A stretch of DNA of 64,000 nt. Origin: Candidatus Binataceae bacterium (GTDB taxonomy: Bacteria; Desulfobacterota; Binatia; Binatales; Binataceae). Position numbers and translations under genes: made by a program. Below are positions 1 through 8,972 of the stretch, one piece after another (positions within the stretch are counted from its first letter, which is position 1; every line of letters begins with the position of its first letter). Location of the stretch: contig JASHPB010000128.1 of assembly GCA_030038355.1 (NCBI GenBank), positions 1 to 64,000 on the forward strand. Direction: 5' to 3'. The notes under the pieces were generated by a model. It had not been told where the DNA came from, ran no database searches, and saw only the letters and a list, made by a program, of their open reading frames with translations.

Positions 1-1
1 C

Positions 2-429
2 GCAGGGCAGCTGAATGCGCGCGGATCGTGGGCGATGCTTGCGTACTTAATCGAGGGCCTCGCGATGCTGCATGAGCGTAAGCGAGTCGCGGCACTCTAT
101 CCGCTCGCTCGCGAGTTGGTGGCGACGGGGCTCGTAGCCGCGTGGCCGCTCCTGCGTTTCATGCAAACCGTCGCAGGCATCGCCGCGGGAGCTGCCGGCG
201 CATCGAGCGCCGCAGAGGATCACTTTCGCATCGCCATGCAGCAGGCCGCTGCGATGCCCATCGCGTCGAGCAGGCCGAGATTCGCCGCTTCCACGGGATG
301 ATGCTGTTAGATCGCAACTCTGAGGGCGATCGCGAACGAGCTGGAGCACTTCTCAGCGAGGCGATTGCGACTTATACGCGTATCGGCATGCCTCAACATG
401 TCCAGGTGAATCAATCAATGCTTCCATAA
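2..429 (+). pseudogene. C-terminal part of a TPR/ATPase-type (cyclase or LuxR-like) regulator, frameshifted; 5' end outside window
   Basis: Frame 2 reads ...GSWAMLAYLIEGLAMLHERKRVAALYPLARELVATG...HFRIAMQQAAAMP to about nt 258; the homologous continuation HRVEQAEIRRFHGMMLLDRNSEGDRERAGALLSEAIATYTRIGMPQHV is in frame 1, ending at 429. Confidence 0.6.
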
Positions 430-604
430 AACTGATCAGGTCACCGCGAAACCATCGGGCACCGCGGTCGCATCCAAGTGAACGAGTGCACCGGTGCCCA
501 CGATCAAAATTATATTACTTCTCCCGAACGAAGTAGGAGGTCTATGATCCGTCGAGGCAAAGCCGGCAGCTGTCCCGGTTCCCGGGTGAGAGGTAGTCCT
601 GCCG

Positions 605-1243
605 ATGAACGACGCCCTTGATCGAGAGAAGTTCGGAAGCATTCCGCACGCGATTTCGCGCCGGGCGTTCATCAAAGGCGTTATAGCCGGCGGCCTCGGT
701 GTATCGGCAGCGGGCTATCTCTTTCGCGCTTCGAGCCTTTTCGCTCAGTCAGCCGCGGGCGAGCGTCTCATCACGATAAACGTTAACAGCGTTAACCGTC
801 ACGCCGATGTAATGAAACAGGAGACCCTCGCCTGGACGTTGCGGCATAAGCTTGGGCTGACGGGCACGAAGCTTGGCTGCGATCGCGCCGAATGCGGCTC
901 CTGCACTGTGCTGATCGACGGCGTACCCCGATATGCATGCTCGGTCCTCACGCACTCGGTGCGCAATCGCAAGGTCTTGACGATAGAAGGGTTGGAAAAT
1001 CCTGACGGTACCCTGCATCCGCTGCAGCAAGGGATCGTCGACGAGCAGGGATTCCAGTGTGCGTTCTGCATGCCCGGCTTCATCATGTCGGCGATGGGAT
1101 TCCTGAAGTCCAATCCGAATCCCACGCGCGCTGAACTCGCGCAGGGCGTATCGGGGAATCTCTGCCGATGCCAGGACTACGATAAGATCCTCACCGCACT
1201 GATGCGTGGCGCCGAGTACGTGAGGAATTCGAACTATGCCTGA
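605..1243 (+). CDS. (2Fe-2S)-binding small subunit of xanthine dehydrogenase/aldehyde oxidase-family molybdenum hydroxylase, Tat signal
   Basis: SRRAFIKG twin-arginine motif plus hydrophobic segment; plant-type 2Fe-2S motif CDRAECGSCTVLIDGVPRYAC and CAFCMPGF...GNLCRC motif. Confidence 0.93.
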   Translation: MNDALDREKFGSIPHAISRRAFIKGVIAGGLGVSAAGYLFRASSLFAQSAAGERLITINVNSVNRHADVMKQETLAWTLRHKLGLTGTKLGCDRAECGSCTVLIDGVPRYACSVLTHSVRNRKVLTIEGLENPDGTLHPLQQGIVDEQGFQCAFCMPGFIMSAMGFLKSNPNPTRAELAQGVSGNLCRCQDYDKILTALMRGAEYVRNSNYA

Positions 1244-3761
1244 ATCTAAGGACGCCAATCTCGCGCCAAACGCCCAGGTGTTCGGGGTCGGGCGCAAGCT
1301 GATTGGCAAGGACTATCCAACGCCGGATCTCTACGCCAAGGTTACCGGTCGCGCGAAGTACGCGGAGGATTTTCACGCCCCGGGAATGCTCTTCTGCAAA
1401 CTGCTGCTGAGCCCAGTCCCGCACGGTCGCGTGAAGCACCTCGACGCGAGCGAGGCTCGCGCGATGCCGGGCGTCAAGGCGATTCTGATGCCCGACGACC
1501 TTCCGCCACCCGCCGACGCCGTCACCGACAACGGCACGGTGATCAAGGCTAATCCCAAGGGTGAGCGAGCGCTCACGATGGAGCCGGTTTACCAGGGCGA
1601 GCCCGTGCTCGCTGTCGCCGCCGTCGATGAACTGACCGCGGCTAACGCGATCGAAAAGATTCAAATCGAGTTCGAGCCACTGCCGTTCGTGCTCGATCCG
1701 CTCGAAACGCTTCGGCCGGGCGGTCCGAATGCGCGCCTCGACGGAAACATCTGGATCAAGCCAGCGCCCGCCGGCAACCAAACACCGGCGCCCCATCTCG
1801 GCCAACTCAAGTGGTCCGAGGCCGACTTCGCCGCCGCCAGGGACGGGCAACTGCCGATGGGCAAGACGCCCGATCAGTGGACTTACGGCGACCTCGACGC
1901 TGGATTCAATCGCGCAGCAGTCGTACTAGACGAGACCTTCGTCACGCCCGACACAAGTCATCAGACGCTCGAGACTCGCAGCGCGATGGCCTACTGGCAG
2001 AACGGCAAAGTCTACATGCATACTGGGACGCAAAGCACCGCGCAGACCGTCCCGGCGATCGCGCGATGGCTCAAGGTCGATCCATCGAAGGTCGTTCTGA
2101 TCAGCGAATACACCGGCGGCGGCTTCGGCAGCAAAGTGACTGCCGGCATCTCACTCATCATCCCGGCTCTGCTCGCGAAGAAGACCGGCACCCCGGTGAT
2201 GATGCGTATCAGCCGCGAGGAAGAAACCTTCATCGGCCGTGCCCGGCCCAGCCTGATGGGCAGGATGAAGGTGGGCTTCTCAAATGAAGGCCGTATCGTC
2301 GCACTTGATATGTTCGTGCTTTCGAACAACGGGCCTTACGACGCGCAAGGCGATGCCGGAGCAGCCGGCCGCATAGTGTCGTTGCTCTATCAGCCGGAAG
2401 CGATGCGCTGGCGCGGCGCGACGATCCTGACAAACACGCCACCTCGCAGCGCGCAGAGTTCGCCCGGCGGCCTGCAGGGCATCATGATCATCGAACCGAT
2501 CATCGCCAAGGCCGCGCGAAGGCTCGCGCTCGACCAGGTCGCGATACGCCGCATCAACTGTCCCGAAGGCAAAGCGCCCTTCGGCCCTTCCGTCGATGGA
2601 ACGCGACCGCACGCGACCAGCGCATTTCTGAAGCAGGCGCTCGATCGCGGCGCGGAGCAGTTCCAATGGAAGGAGCGCGTCGCACGTACGCCGAAACGAA
2701 TCGGCTCAAAGGCACGCGGCGTGGGCGTCTCGCTGAGCTGCTTCGTGGGCGGCACGATAGGCTTCGATGGATTGCTGGTAATCAGGCCGAACGGCCGCGT
2801 CAGCTTCCAGTCCGGAATCGGCAATCTCGGAACGGAGTCAGTGATCGATGTGCATCGTGCGGGCGCGGAGGTGCTCGGCGTATCCTGGGACAAGTGCGAC
2901 GTGGTCTGGGGCAACAGCGAGCACAATCTGCCTTTCACCTGCGTATCGGGCGGCAGCCAGACGACGCATGCGATGACGCGGGCCGCGCACGCGACCGCGA
3001 TGGATGCGCGAAAGAAGTTGCAGGAGATCGCGGCGAAAACCCTTGGTGGCGCGCCCGAAGAATACGAGGTTGCTAATGAGCGCGTTTATCGCAAGGGCGA
3101 CGGCCGCGACCTCACATTTGCCGAGGCGGCGCAGCGCGCGATTCAACTCGGCGGCATCTACGACGGCCACGAATCGGCCCCTGACCTGCACAGGTTGACC
3201 AAGGCTTCCGTTGCGGCGCTGGCCGGCCAAGGCCTCGTCGCGGCAGCCAAGGATACCTATCCGCGCGATGGCTTTACCTTCTCCTATGTCGCGAGCTTCG
3301 CCGAGGTGGAGGTTGATGTCGAAACCGGGAAGTACAACGTGGTCGATTTTCTCGCTTACGCCGACGTGGGTTCCGTGATTCATCCCCGATCGATCGGCGG
3401 CCAGATACTCGGGCGATCCGTTCTCGGCATGGGTCACGCGCTCGGCCAGAAGTGGGTCTACGATCCGCACTACGGCGCGATGCTCTCGACGCGTTTCTAT
3501 CAGAACAAACCACCTACGATTCTTGATGTTCCTGTTAACATGCGGTGGGGCGCGCTTGACATTCCCGATCCCGAGACTCCCGTAGGAGCGCGCGGCATCG
3601 GCGAACCGCCCGTCGGTGGTGGGTGCGCCTCGATTCTGAACGCGCTTTCCGATGCGCTCGGTGACGAAATCTTCCGCCGTGCGCCTGTAAACGCCGATAC
3701 CGTTCTGACCTCGTTCGAAGCAGGGCGACCGATGCAGCATCCGCTGATGGCTTACATATGA
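1236..3761 (+). CDS. xanthine dehydrogenase family molybdopterin-binding (large) subunit
   Basis: 841 aa; typical Mo-hydroxylase large-subunit sequence incl. GGGFGSK and C-terminal GARGIGEPPVGGG (catalytic Glu motif); overlaps small subunit by 8 nt. Confidence 0.93.
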   Translation: MPESKDANLAPNAQVFGVGRKLIGKDYPTPDLYAKVTGRAKYAEDFHAPGMLFCKLLLSPVPHGRVKHLDASEARAMPGVKAILMPDDLPPPADAVTDNGTVIKANPKGERALTMEPVYQGEPVLAVAAVDELTAANAIEKIQIEFEPLPFVLDPLETLRPGGPNARLDGNIWIKPAPAGNQTPAPHLGQLKWSEADFAAARDGQLPMGKTPDQWTYGDLDAGFNRAAVVLDETFVTPDTSHQTLETRSAMAYWQNGKVYMHTGTQSTAQTVPAIARWLKVDPSKVVLISEYTGGGFGSKVTAGISLIIPALLAKKTGTPVMMRISREEETFIGRARPSLMGRMKVGFSNEGRIVALDMFVLSNNGPYDAQGDAGAAGRIVSLLYQPEAMRWRGATILTNTPPRSAQSSPGGLQGIMIIEPIIAKAARRLALDQVAIRRINCPEGKAPFGPSVDGTRPHATSAFLKQALDRGAEQFQWKERVARTPKRIGSKARGVGVSLSCFVGGTIGFDGLLVIRPNGRVSFQSGIGNLGTESVIDVHRAGAEVLGVSWDKCDVVWGNSEHNLPFTCVSGGSQTTHAMTRAAHATAMDARKKLQEIAAKTLGGAPEEYEVANERVYRKGDGRDLTFAEAAQRAIQLGGIYDGHESAPDLHRLTKASVAALAGQGLVAAAKDTYPRDGFTFSYVASFAEVEVDVETGKYNVVDFLAYADVGSVIHPRSIGGQILGRSVLGMGHALGQKWVYDPHYGAMLSTRFYQNKPPTILDVPVNMRWGALDIPDPETPVGARGIGEPPVGGGCASILNALSDALGDEIFRRAPVNADTVLTSFEAGRPMQHPLMAYI

Positions 3762-3771
3762 GGATAGCGAG

Positions 3772-4785
3772 ATGGCTGTAATCCGCGATGTGATGCCGAG
3801 CTTTGATTTGCTGCAACCGAACTCCGCCGACGAAGCGCGGAATATTCTCGCGCAGCGGGGCAGCGACGCGTGGGTGCTAGCGGGCGGTCTCGACAGCTTC
3901 GACTGGCTCAAGGACCGAATCAAAAGGCCCAAAGTCGTCGTCGACCTGAGCGGCGTCGATGAACTCAGGGGTATCCGCGTCAAAAGCGACGGCGTCGAAA
4001 TAGGTGCGATGACGACGCTCACCGAAGTCGCGCAAAATCCTGTTATTCGCGAGAACTACGGCGTGCTGGCCGACGCAGCATCGATGGTGGCGTCGCCGCA
4101 AATCCGCAACCAGGGGACGATCGGCGGCAACCTCTCGCAGGACACGCGATGCTGGTACTACCGCGCGGGATGGCCCTGCTATCGCGCGGGCGGAAACATC
4201 TGCTACGCCGACACTCCCGAGGGGCGCAATCGCGAGCACGCGATTCTCGGCGCCGACCGATGCGTCGCGGTCAATCCTTCTGACACCGCGCCGGCGTTCA
4301 TCGTCCTGGATGCGAAGTTCGTCATCCGCTCGCGGAAGGACGAGCGCGTCATCGATGCCGAGGACTACTTCATCGGCCCTGACGTCGACATCACGCGGCT
4401 GCACGTGCTTCAACCCGGCGAGCTTTTCACGGCGGTTCGAATTCCCTTTACCTGGGCGAGCTCGCGCTTTTATTTTGAAAAGATTCGCGATCGCAACGTG
4501 TGGGATTTTCCGTTGCTGAACGTTGCCTCGGCGATGTTCGTATCAAACGGCAGGATCGATCGCGTGAGGATCGCTGTGAATGCGGCCGCGGCGCGCCCGC
4601 TTCGTTTGAAGAGTGTCGAGCGCGCGGTTCGCGGCATGCCGCCCGACGCCGCGACCGGCGAGATGGCCGGCAAGCGGGCAGTGCAAGGCGCGGTACCGCT
4701 CCAGTTCAATGCCTACAAGATTCCCTTGATGCGCAACCTTGTGAAGCGCGCGATCGGAGGAGTCGAGGAGGCGAAATGGGCCTAA
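3772..4785 (+). CDS. FAD-binding subunit of molybdenum hydroxylase with four-Cys insertion
   Basis: CO dehydrogenase medium-subunit-like: GGLDSF, SPQIRNQGTIGGNLSQDTRC; Cys-containing insert RCWYYRAGWPCYRAGGNICYADT...GADRCVAVNPSD. Confidence 0.9.
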   Translation: MAVIRDVMPSFDLLQPNSADEARNILAQRGSDAWVLAGGLDSFDWLKDRIKRPKVVVDLSGVDELRGIRVKSDGVEIGAMTTLTEVAQNPVIRENYGVLADAASMVASPQIRNQGTIGGNLSQDTRCWYYRAGWPCYRAGGNICYADTPEGRNREHAILGADRCVAVNPSDTAPAFIVLDAKFVIRSRKDERVIDAEDYFIGPDVDITRLHVLQPGELFTAVRIPFTWASSRFYFEKIRDRNVWDFPLLNVASAMFVSNGRIDRVRIAVNAAAARPLRLKSVERAVRGMPPDAATGEMAGKRAVQGAVPLQFNAYKIPLMRNLVKRAIGGVEEAKWA

Positions 4786-5633
4786 TACAGTGGGCAACCG
4801 ATCCATGGGGACTAAGCGTACCCATACACATCGCGTGGTTCCTGATTTGGGTGGCGCTGATAGCAGGCATCGCTTTCCTGATCGGGCACGTCGTTTACGT
4901 GCGCTATTTTGCGAAGCCGCGACAATTTACGGCTGACCCTCCTACTCCCAGTGAAACCGAAATACCTGAGCGCGTGGCGCGGCACTCGATCGCGGCACGC
5001 ACCTTTCACTGGATCATGGCAGCGTCGATGCTGGTCCTTTTGTTCACAGCCTTTCTGCCGAAGGCTGGAGTTCAGTTCGATTGGGTGACTTATCACTGGA
5101 TCGCCGGAACAGTATTGACCGCATCGATCTTATTTCACGTCTTCCATGCATCCTTCTGGCTGGATTTTGGTTCGATCTGGCCCGACAGGATTGACATGAA
5201 GGATGCATGGCATAGGACGCGCGCGTTCTTCGGGCGGCCGGCACCGCTGCCGAGAAGGTTCGCCAAGTACCCGCTCGAGAACAAGCTCTATCACGGCGCC
5301 ATCATGATCGTCGGCACTGCAGTGATAGCGACCGGCATATGCATGATGTTCCGCATCCGCACGATCTTCTTCACCCGCGATCCGTATCTGTTGAGCGACA
5401 TGACTTGGGGAACGATCTATGTGCTGCACGGACTTGCGGGTGTCGGATTGATCGCGCTCATCATCGTGCACATCTACTTCGGCGTCCGGCCCGAGAAACA
5501 GCCCATCACAAAGTCGATGATTTTCGGCTGGATGTCTCGCGAGTTCTACCTGGATGAGCACGATCCTGCTCGATGGATCGTTAGCCGGCAGCAAGCTTCC
5601 AGAACGCCAGTCGCCTCCCGGAGCGAGGACTGA
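4776..5633 (+). CDS. cytochrome b/b561-type membrane subunit
   Basis: Multiple TM helices with spaced His residues (RTFHWIMAASM, YHWIAGT, ILFHVFHASF, LHGLAGVGLIALIIVHIYFG); start at 4776 overlaps preceding gene by 10 nt (ORF track start 4500 is an over-extension). Confidence 0.85.
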   Translation: MGLIQWATDPWGLSVPIHIAWFLIWVALIAGIAFLIGHVVYVRYFAKPRQFTADPPTPSETEIPERVARHSIAARTFHWIMAASMLVLLFTAFLPKAGVQFDWVTYHWIAGTVLTASILFHVFHASFWLDFGSIWPDRIDMKDAWHRTRAFFGRPAPLPRRFAKYPLENKLYHGAIMIVGTAVIATGICMMFRIRTIFFTRDPYLLSDMTWGTIYVLHGLAGVGLIALIIVHIYFGVRPEKQPITKSMIFGWMSREFYLDEHDPARWIVSRQQASRTPVASRSED

Positions 5634-5636
5634 CCT

Positions 5637-6041
5637 ATGGCAGTCAAATTCCTGGAACATTCCGATGCGATCGAAGAATGCTACGAATTCATGTTGGCCT
5701 ATGCGGCGCAGGGACATCCCGCTGACTCTGGAGACGCGCGCGGCGCAAAGATTCGCGAGGTGCTGACGCGAGCGGCGACCGCAATTGCAGCTCTCGCGAG
5801 GGAATATGTCGAGTATGTAAGAGATCAGCAACTCGAGCCGGCGGAAAAGTACCTTTCGATCGTCAACGTACTCGAGCGTGACGCACAGAATTCAGTGGCC
5901 TCGATTGACCTGGTCCTCGCCCAACCTTCAATCAGCTCGCAGCTTGTCGATAACCTCAATGCATCGATTCATCTGCGTGCCCTGCTTACGAGTTCGTTTC
6001 TCGTCGGCGAAGTGATCAGATCTCTCGCCGGCTCTCGCTGA
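5637..6041 (+). CDS. small helical protein of unknown function, last gene of the Mo-hydroxylase operon
   Basis: 134 aa ORF starting 4 nt after the cytochrome b stop; predicted mostly helical, no recognised family. Confidence 0.65.
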   Translation: MAVKFLEHSDAIEECYEFMLAYAAQGHPADSGDARGAKIREVLTRAATAIAALAREYVEYVRDQQLEPAEKYLSIVNVLERDAQNSVASIDLVLAQPSISSQLVDNLNASIHLRALLTSSFLVGEVIRSLAGSR

Positions 6042-6126
6042 AGCAACGAGCATAGTTAAGAGCGATTGCGGTGCGAACGTTCATTGGGCCTCGTGCCTTT
6101 CGGAGTCAGTGTGCTAATGACAGCGC

Positions 6127-7233
6127 ATGGATATTGGAATCTTCATGATGCCGTCGCATCCGCCGGAGCGCGGCTTTAGCGAGGGCTTCGAGTGGGACCT
6201 GAAGCATCTCGAGTTATGCGATCGCGCAGGCTTTTCCGAGGCGTGGATCGGTGAGCACTTCTGTTCGCCCTGGGAACCGAATCCCGCGCCTGATCTGTTG
6301 ATCGCGCAGGGTCTGCTCCGTACCTCGCGAATGAAGCTCGCGCCGGGCGCGCATTTGCTGCCGTATCATCATCCGGCAGAACTCGCGTGCCGCGTCGCCT
6401 ACCTCGATCACATCGCGAAAGGACGTTTCATGTTCGGCGTCGGTTCGAGCGGGTTGCCGAGCGACTGGCGCTTTTTCAACGTCGATGGCGCCGGCGGCGA
6501 GAATCGCAAGATGACGCGCGAAGCGCTCGAAATCATTCTCAAGTTGTGGGAATCGGAGACGCCATTCGAGTATCGCGGCGAATATTGGAACGTCAACCGC
6601 ATCGAGCCGATGCTCGGCACGCTCAAGTTCCACATCAAACCCTACCAGAAGCCGCATCCGCCAATTGGCATCGCGGGCCTGACTCCTCGGTCCGACACAC
6701 TCGAAATCGCGGGCGAACGCGGCTTCATGCCGATGAGTCTCAACATGTCGAGCGCATATCTCGCTCAGCACTGGGCAAGTGTCGAGCGCGGGGCAGCAAA
6801 AACCAACCGCACGGCGAATCGCGAAAAGTGGCGTGTCGTGAAAGAGGTTTACGTCGCGGAAACAGATGCCGAAGCAAAGCGCCTCGCGCTGCAAGGAATG
6901 CTCGCGCGCGCGTATCGCGAGTACCTGCTTCCGCTATTTCGCGATTTCGGCTTGCTCTCGCTCTTCAAGCATGACCAGAGCGTCGCCGATTTGGACGTGA
7001 CGCCGGAGTATCTAGTCGAACACAGCTGGCTCGTGGGATCACCGCGGACGGTGCGGCAGAAGCTCGACGATATGTACGGTGCTGCCGGCGGCTTCGGCAC
7101 GATGCTCGTGCTGACGTTTGACTTCTCCGAGGAGCACGAGGAGTGGGCCGCTTCGCAGCAGATGCTAATCAGTGAAGTGCTACGGTCGCCGTCGCGCGCA
7201 ACTAATGCTACGCGAGTTCCGGCTGCGTCCTAG
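6127..7233 (+). CDS. LLM class flavin-dependent oxidoreductase (luciferase-like)
   Basis: MDIGIFMMPSHPPER..., EAWIGEHF, HHPAELACRVAYLDHIAKGRFMFGVGSSGLPSDW typical bacterial luciferase-like motif. Confidence 0.9.
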   Translation: MDIGIFMMPSHPPERGFSEGFEWDLKHLELCDRAGFSEAWIGEHFCSPWEPNPAPDLLIAQGLLRTSRMKLAPGAHLLPYHHPAELACRVAYLDHIAKGRFMFGVGSSGLPSDWRFFNVDGAGGENRKMTREALEIILKLWESETPFEYRGEYWNVNRIEPMLGTLKFHIKPYQKPHPPIGIAGLTPRSDTLEIAGERGFMPMSLNMSSAYLAQHWASVERGAAKTNRTANREKWRVVKEVYVAETDAEAKRLALQGMLARAYREYLLPLFRDFGLLSLFKHDQSVADLDVTPEYLVEHSWLVGSPRTVRQKLDDMYGAAGGFGTMLVLTFDFSEEHEEWAASQQMLISEVLRSPSRATNATRVPAAS

Positions 7234-8773
7234 CTGGGAATATGGGCTGGCGGTCGCCAGAGCGATCATCTCGTCTATGGTCGAGACAGCCACAGAGGTA
7301 TAAGGCGGCGTATGAGCGCCATGGTCGCCAGCATTGGGTAGTTCTGAGAAAGTTCAACCAGGCGCTCGTGCGATCCAGCGCAGAGGAACAACCCAGACTG
7401 GACTGTGGAAGCGGAAAGGTATCGGGCTCTCCAAACGCCCTGAGCGCGATATAGCTAGCGGTCGTTTCGTCGACGCCTGGAATCTTGAGCAAACGCGAGA
7501 CCAGGTCGCTCACCTGATAAGGCGCTTCAAATGTGATTTCGTTTCCGGCGACCGCCTTTGCCAGCTCTCGAATCTCGAACTCCCGCGAGGCTCCAATACC
7601 TAACGACTCAAGGTCGGCTTTCGCCAACACCTCTGCTGTAGGAAATAGATAATCTGGTTCGCCGCCTGATGTGATTCTTCTGCCAAAATTTCTGACCAAT
7701 TCAGATAGCAGTCGTGCCGGCACAGATGCGGTCAGGGAATCCCCCAGGATTGCCTTGACTGCAAGCTCGAAACCATCCCACGCGCCAGGAATCCTGAGGC
7801 CACGGCACGATTGAACCAGGTCTTTGAGGCGCGAATCGTCTGACAAGTGGCTCGCAATCTGAATTGGATCGGCGCCTAAGTCGAATAGACGGCGCACACG
7901 CTCCACGACCTTGGCGAGATGAGTGTGCCGCTGAAGGCTAACTCGAACTTTTAATCGCGACTGCTTTTCGTCGAGTCTCACGTCGAGTTCGCCAATATCT
8001 CCGTCCACCTCGATAGTTCGCCGATAACAATCACGCTCGATCTTTTCGACGCCTGGCGTCGCCCGCTTCGCCATGAAAGTCATCAGTGCTTCCCATTTCA
8101 GCGGCGGGCGATAGGAAAGATGTACTACGATTCCACTATCCGGTGCCGGTGCGGATTGTTTGTTCATTGAATGCCGAAGTTGCGATGGTGAGGCGCCGAA
8201 CGTTGCCTGCATCACCTCGTTGAACTGCCGGACGCTGTTGAATCCCGCGCGCAGCGCTATGTCTGCGAAGGGCAGACGCGTCTTCGCAACGAGACGGCTC
8301 GCCGCGTATGCGCGGCGCATTTGTGCAATCTTCAGCGGTGAGGCTCCGACGTGTTGTAAGAAGAGGCGCCGCAGATGTCGCGGACCCATTCCCACCCGGT
8401 ACGCCAGCGCATCCACTTTGCTCGCATCGAGGTTACCATCGAGGATGAGCTTAAGGGCGCGCGAAACAACCGCACCAGTCCCAAGCCAGGCGGGAGCGCC
8501 TGGCGAGACCTGCGGCTTGCATCGTTTGCACGGCCGGAGTCCGGCAGACTCGGCATCTGCCGCCGTCGCAAACCATCTGATATTTTCTGGCTTGTTGAGC
8601 GGAACGGGACAAATCGTACGGCAATAGACCCTAGTCGTTACTACACCGGCGAAAAATCTGCCGTCAAAGCGCGAATCGCGACTACGTAACGCCTGCCAGC
8701 ATACCGTCGGATCAACCGACGCAGCAGGCAAGGAGGCGTTCCTGAGTAAAGCGGACTGAGGCGGCTCACTCAC
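7208..8773 (-). CDS. Ada-type methylphosphotriester sensor + AraC HTH + AlkA-like (HhH-GPD) domain protein
   Basis: Ada Zn motif FFAGVVTTRVYCRTICPVPLN...RPCKRCKP; AraC-type HTH FADIALRAGFNSVRQFNEVMQATFGASPSQLR; AlkA N-domain and HhH IPGVDETTASYIALRAFGEPDTFP. Confidence 0.88.
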   Translation of the reverse strand: MSEPPQSALLRNASLPAASVDPTVCWQALRSRDSRFDGRFFAGVVTTRVYCRTICPVPLNKPENIRWFATAADAESAGLRPCKRCKPQVSPGAPAWLGTGAVVSRALKLILDGNLDASKVDALAYRVGMGPRHLRRLFLQHVGASPLKIAQMRRAYAASRLVAKTRLPFADIALRAGFNSVRQFNEVMQATFGASPSQLRHSMNKQSAPAPDSGIVVHLSYRPPLKWEALMTFMAKRATPGVEKIERDCYRRTIEVDGDIGELDVRLDEKQSRLKVRVSLQRHTHLAKVVERVRRLFDLGADPIQIASHLSDDSRLKDLVQSCRGLRIPGAWDGFELAVKAILGDSLTASVPARLLSELVRNFGRRITSGGEPDYLFPTAEVLAKADLESLGIGASREFEIRELAKAVAGNEITFEAPYQVSDLVSRLLKIPGVDETTASYIALRAFGEPDTFPLPQSSLGCSSALDRTSAWLNFLRTTQCWRPWRSYAALYLCGCLDHRRDDRSGDRQPIFPARTQPELA

Positions 8774-8972
8774 TTTGCGAAACTCTCGCTCCGACAGTCA
8801 ACGGACCTCGATCAATCATACGCAAGAGCATCAGCCATGCCAGAAGATTGTCGCGAATGTGACGAGCCGGAGCGCAGGCCTTTTCGAAATTAAACGTAAA
8901 GGTGATTGTGCCGCCCGAGATTGAACAACGATTGGTCAATCGAACATTCAATTGGCGGCAGGCCGCGATCGG

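Noticed and set aside
2838-4022. Long antisense ORF (394 aa, minus strand) opposite the Mo-hydroxylase genes
   Set aside because: Shadow ORF in GC-rich DNA; the plus strand encodes clear family motifs and the antisense protein has none. The same reasoning removes most other overlapping ORFs in the track.
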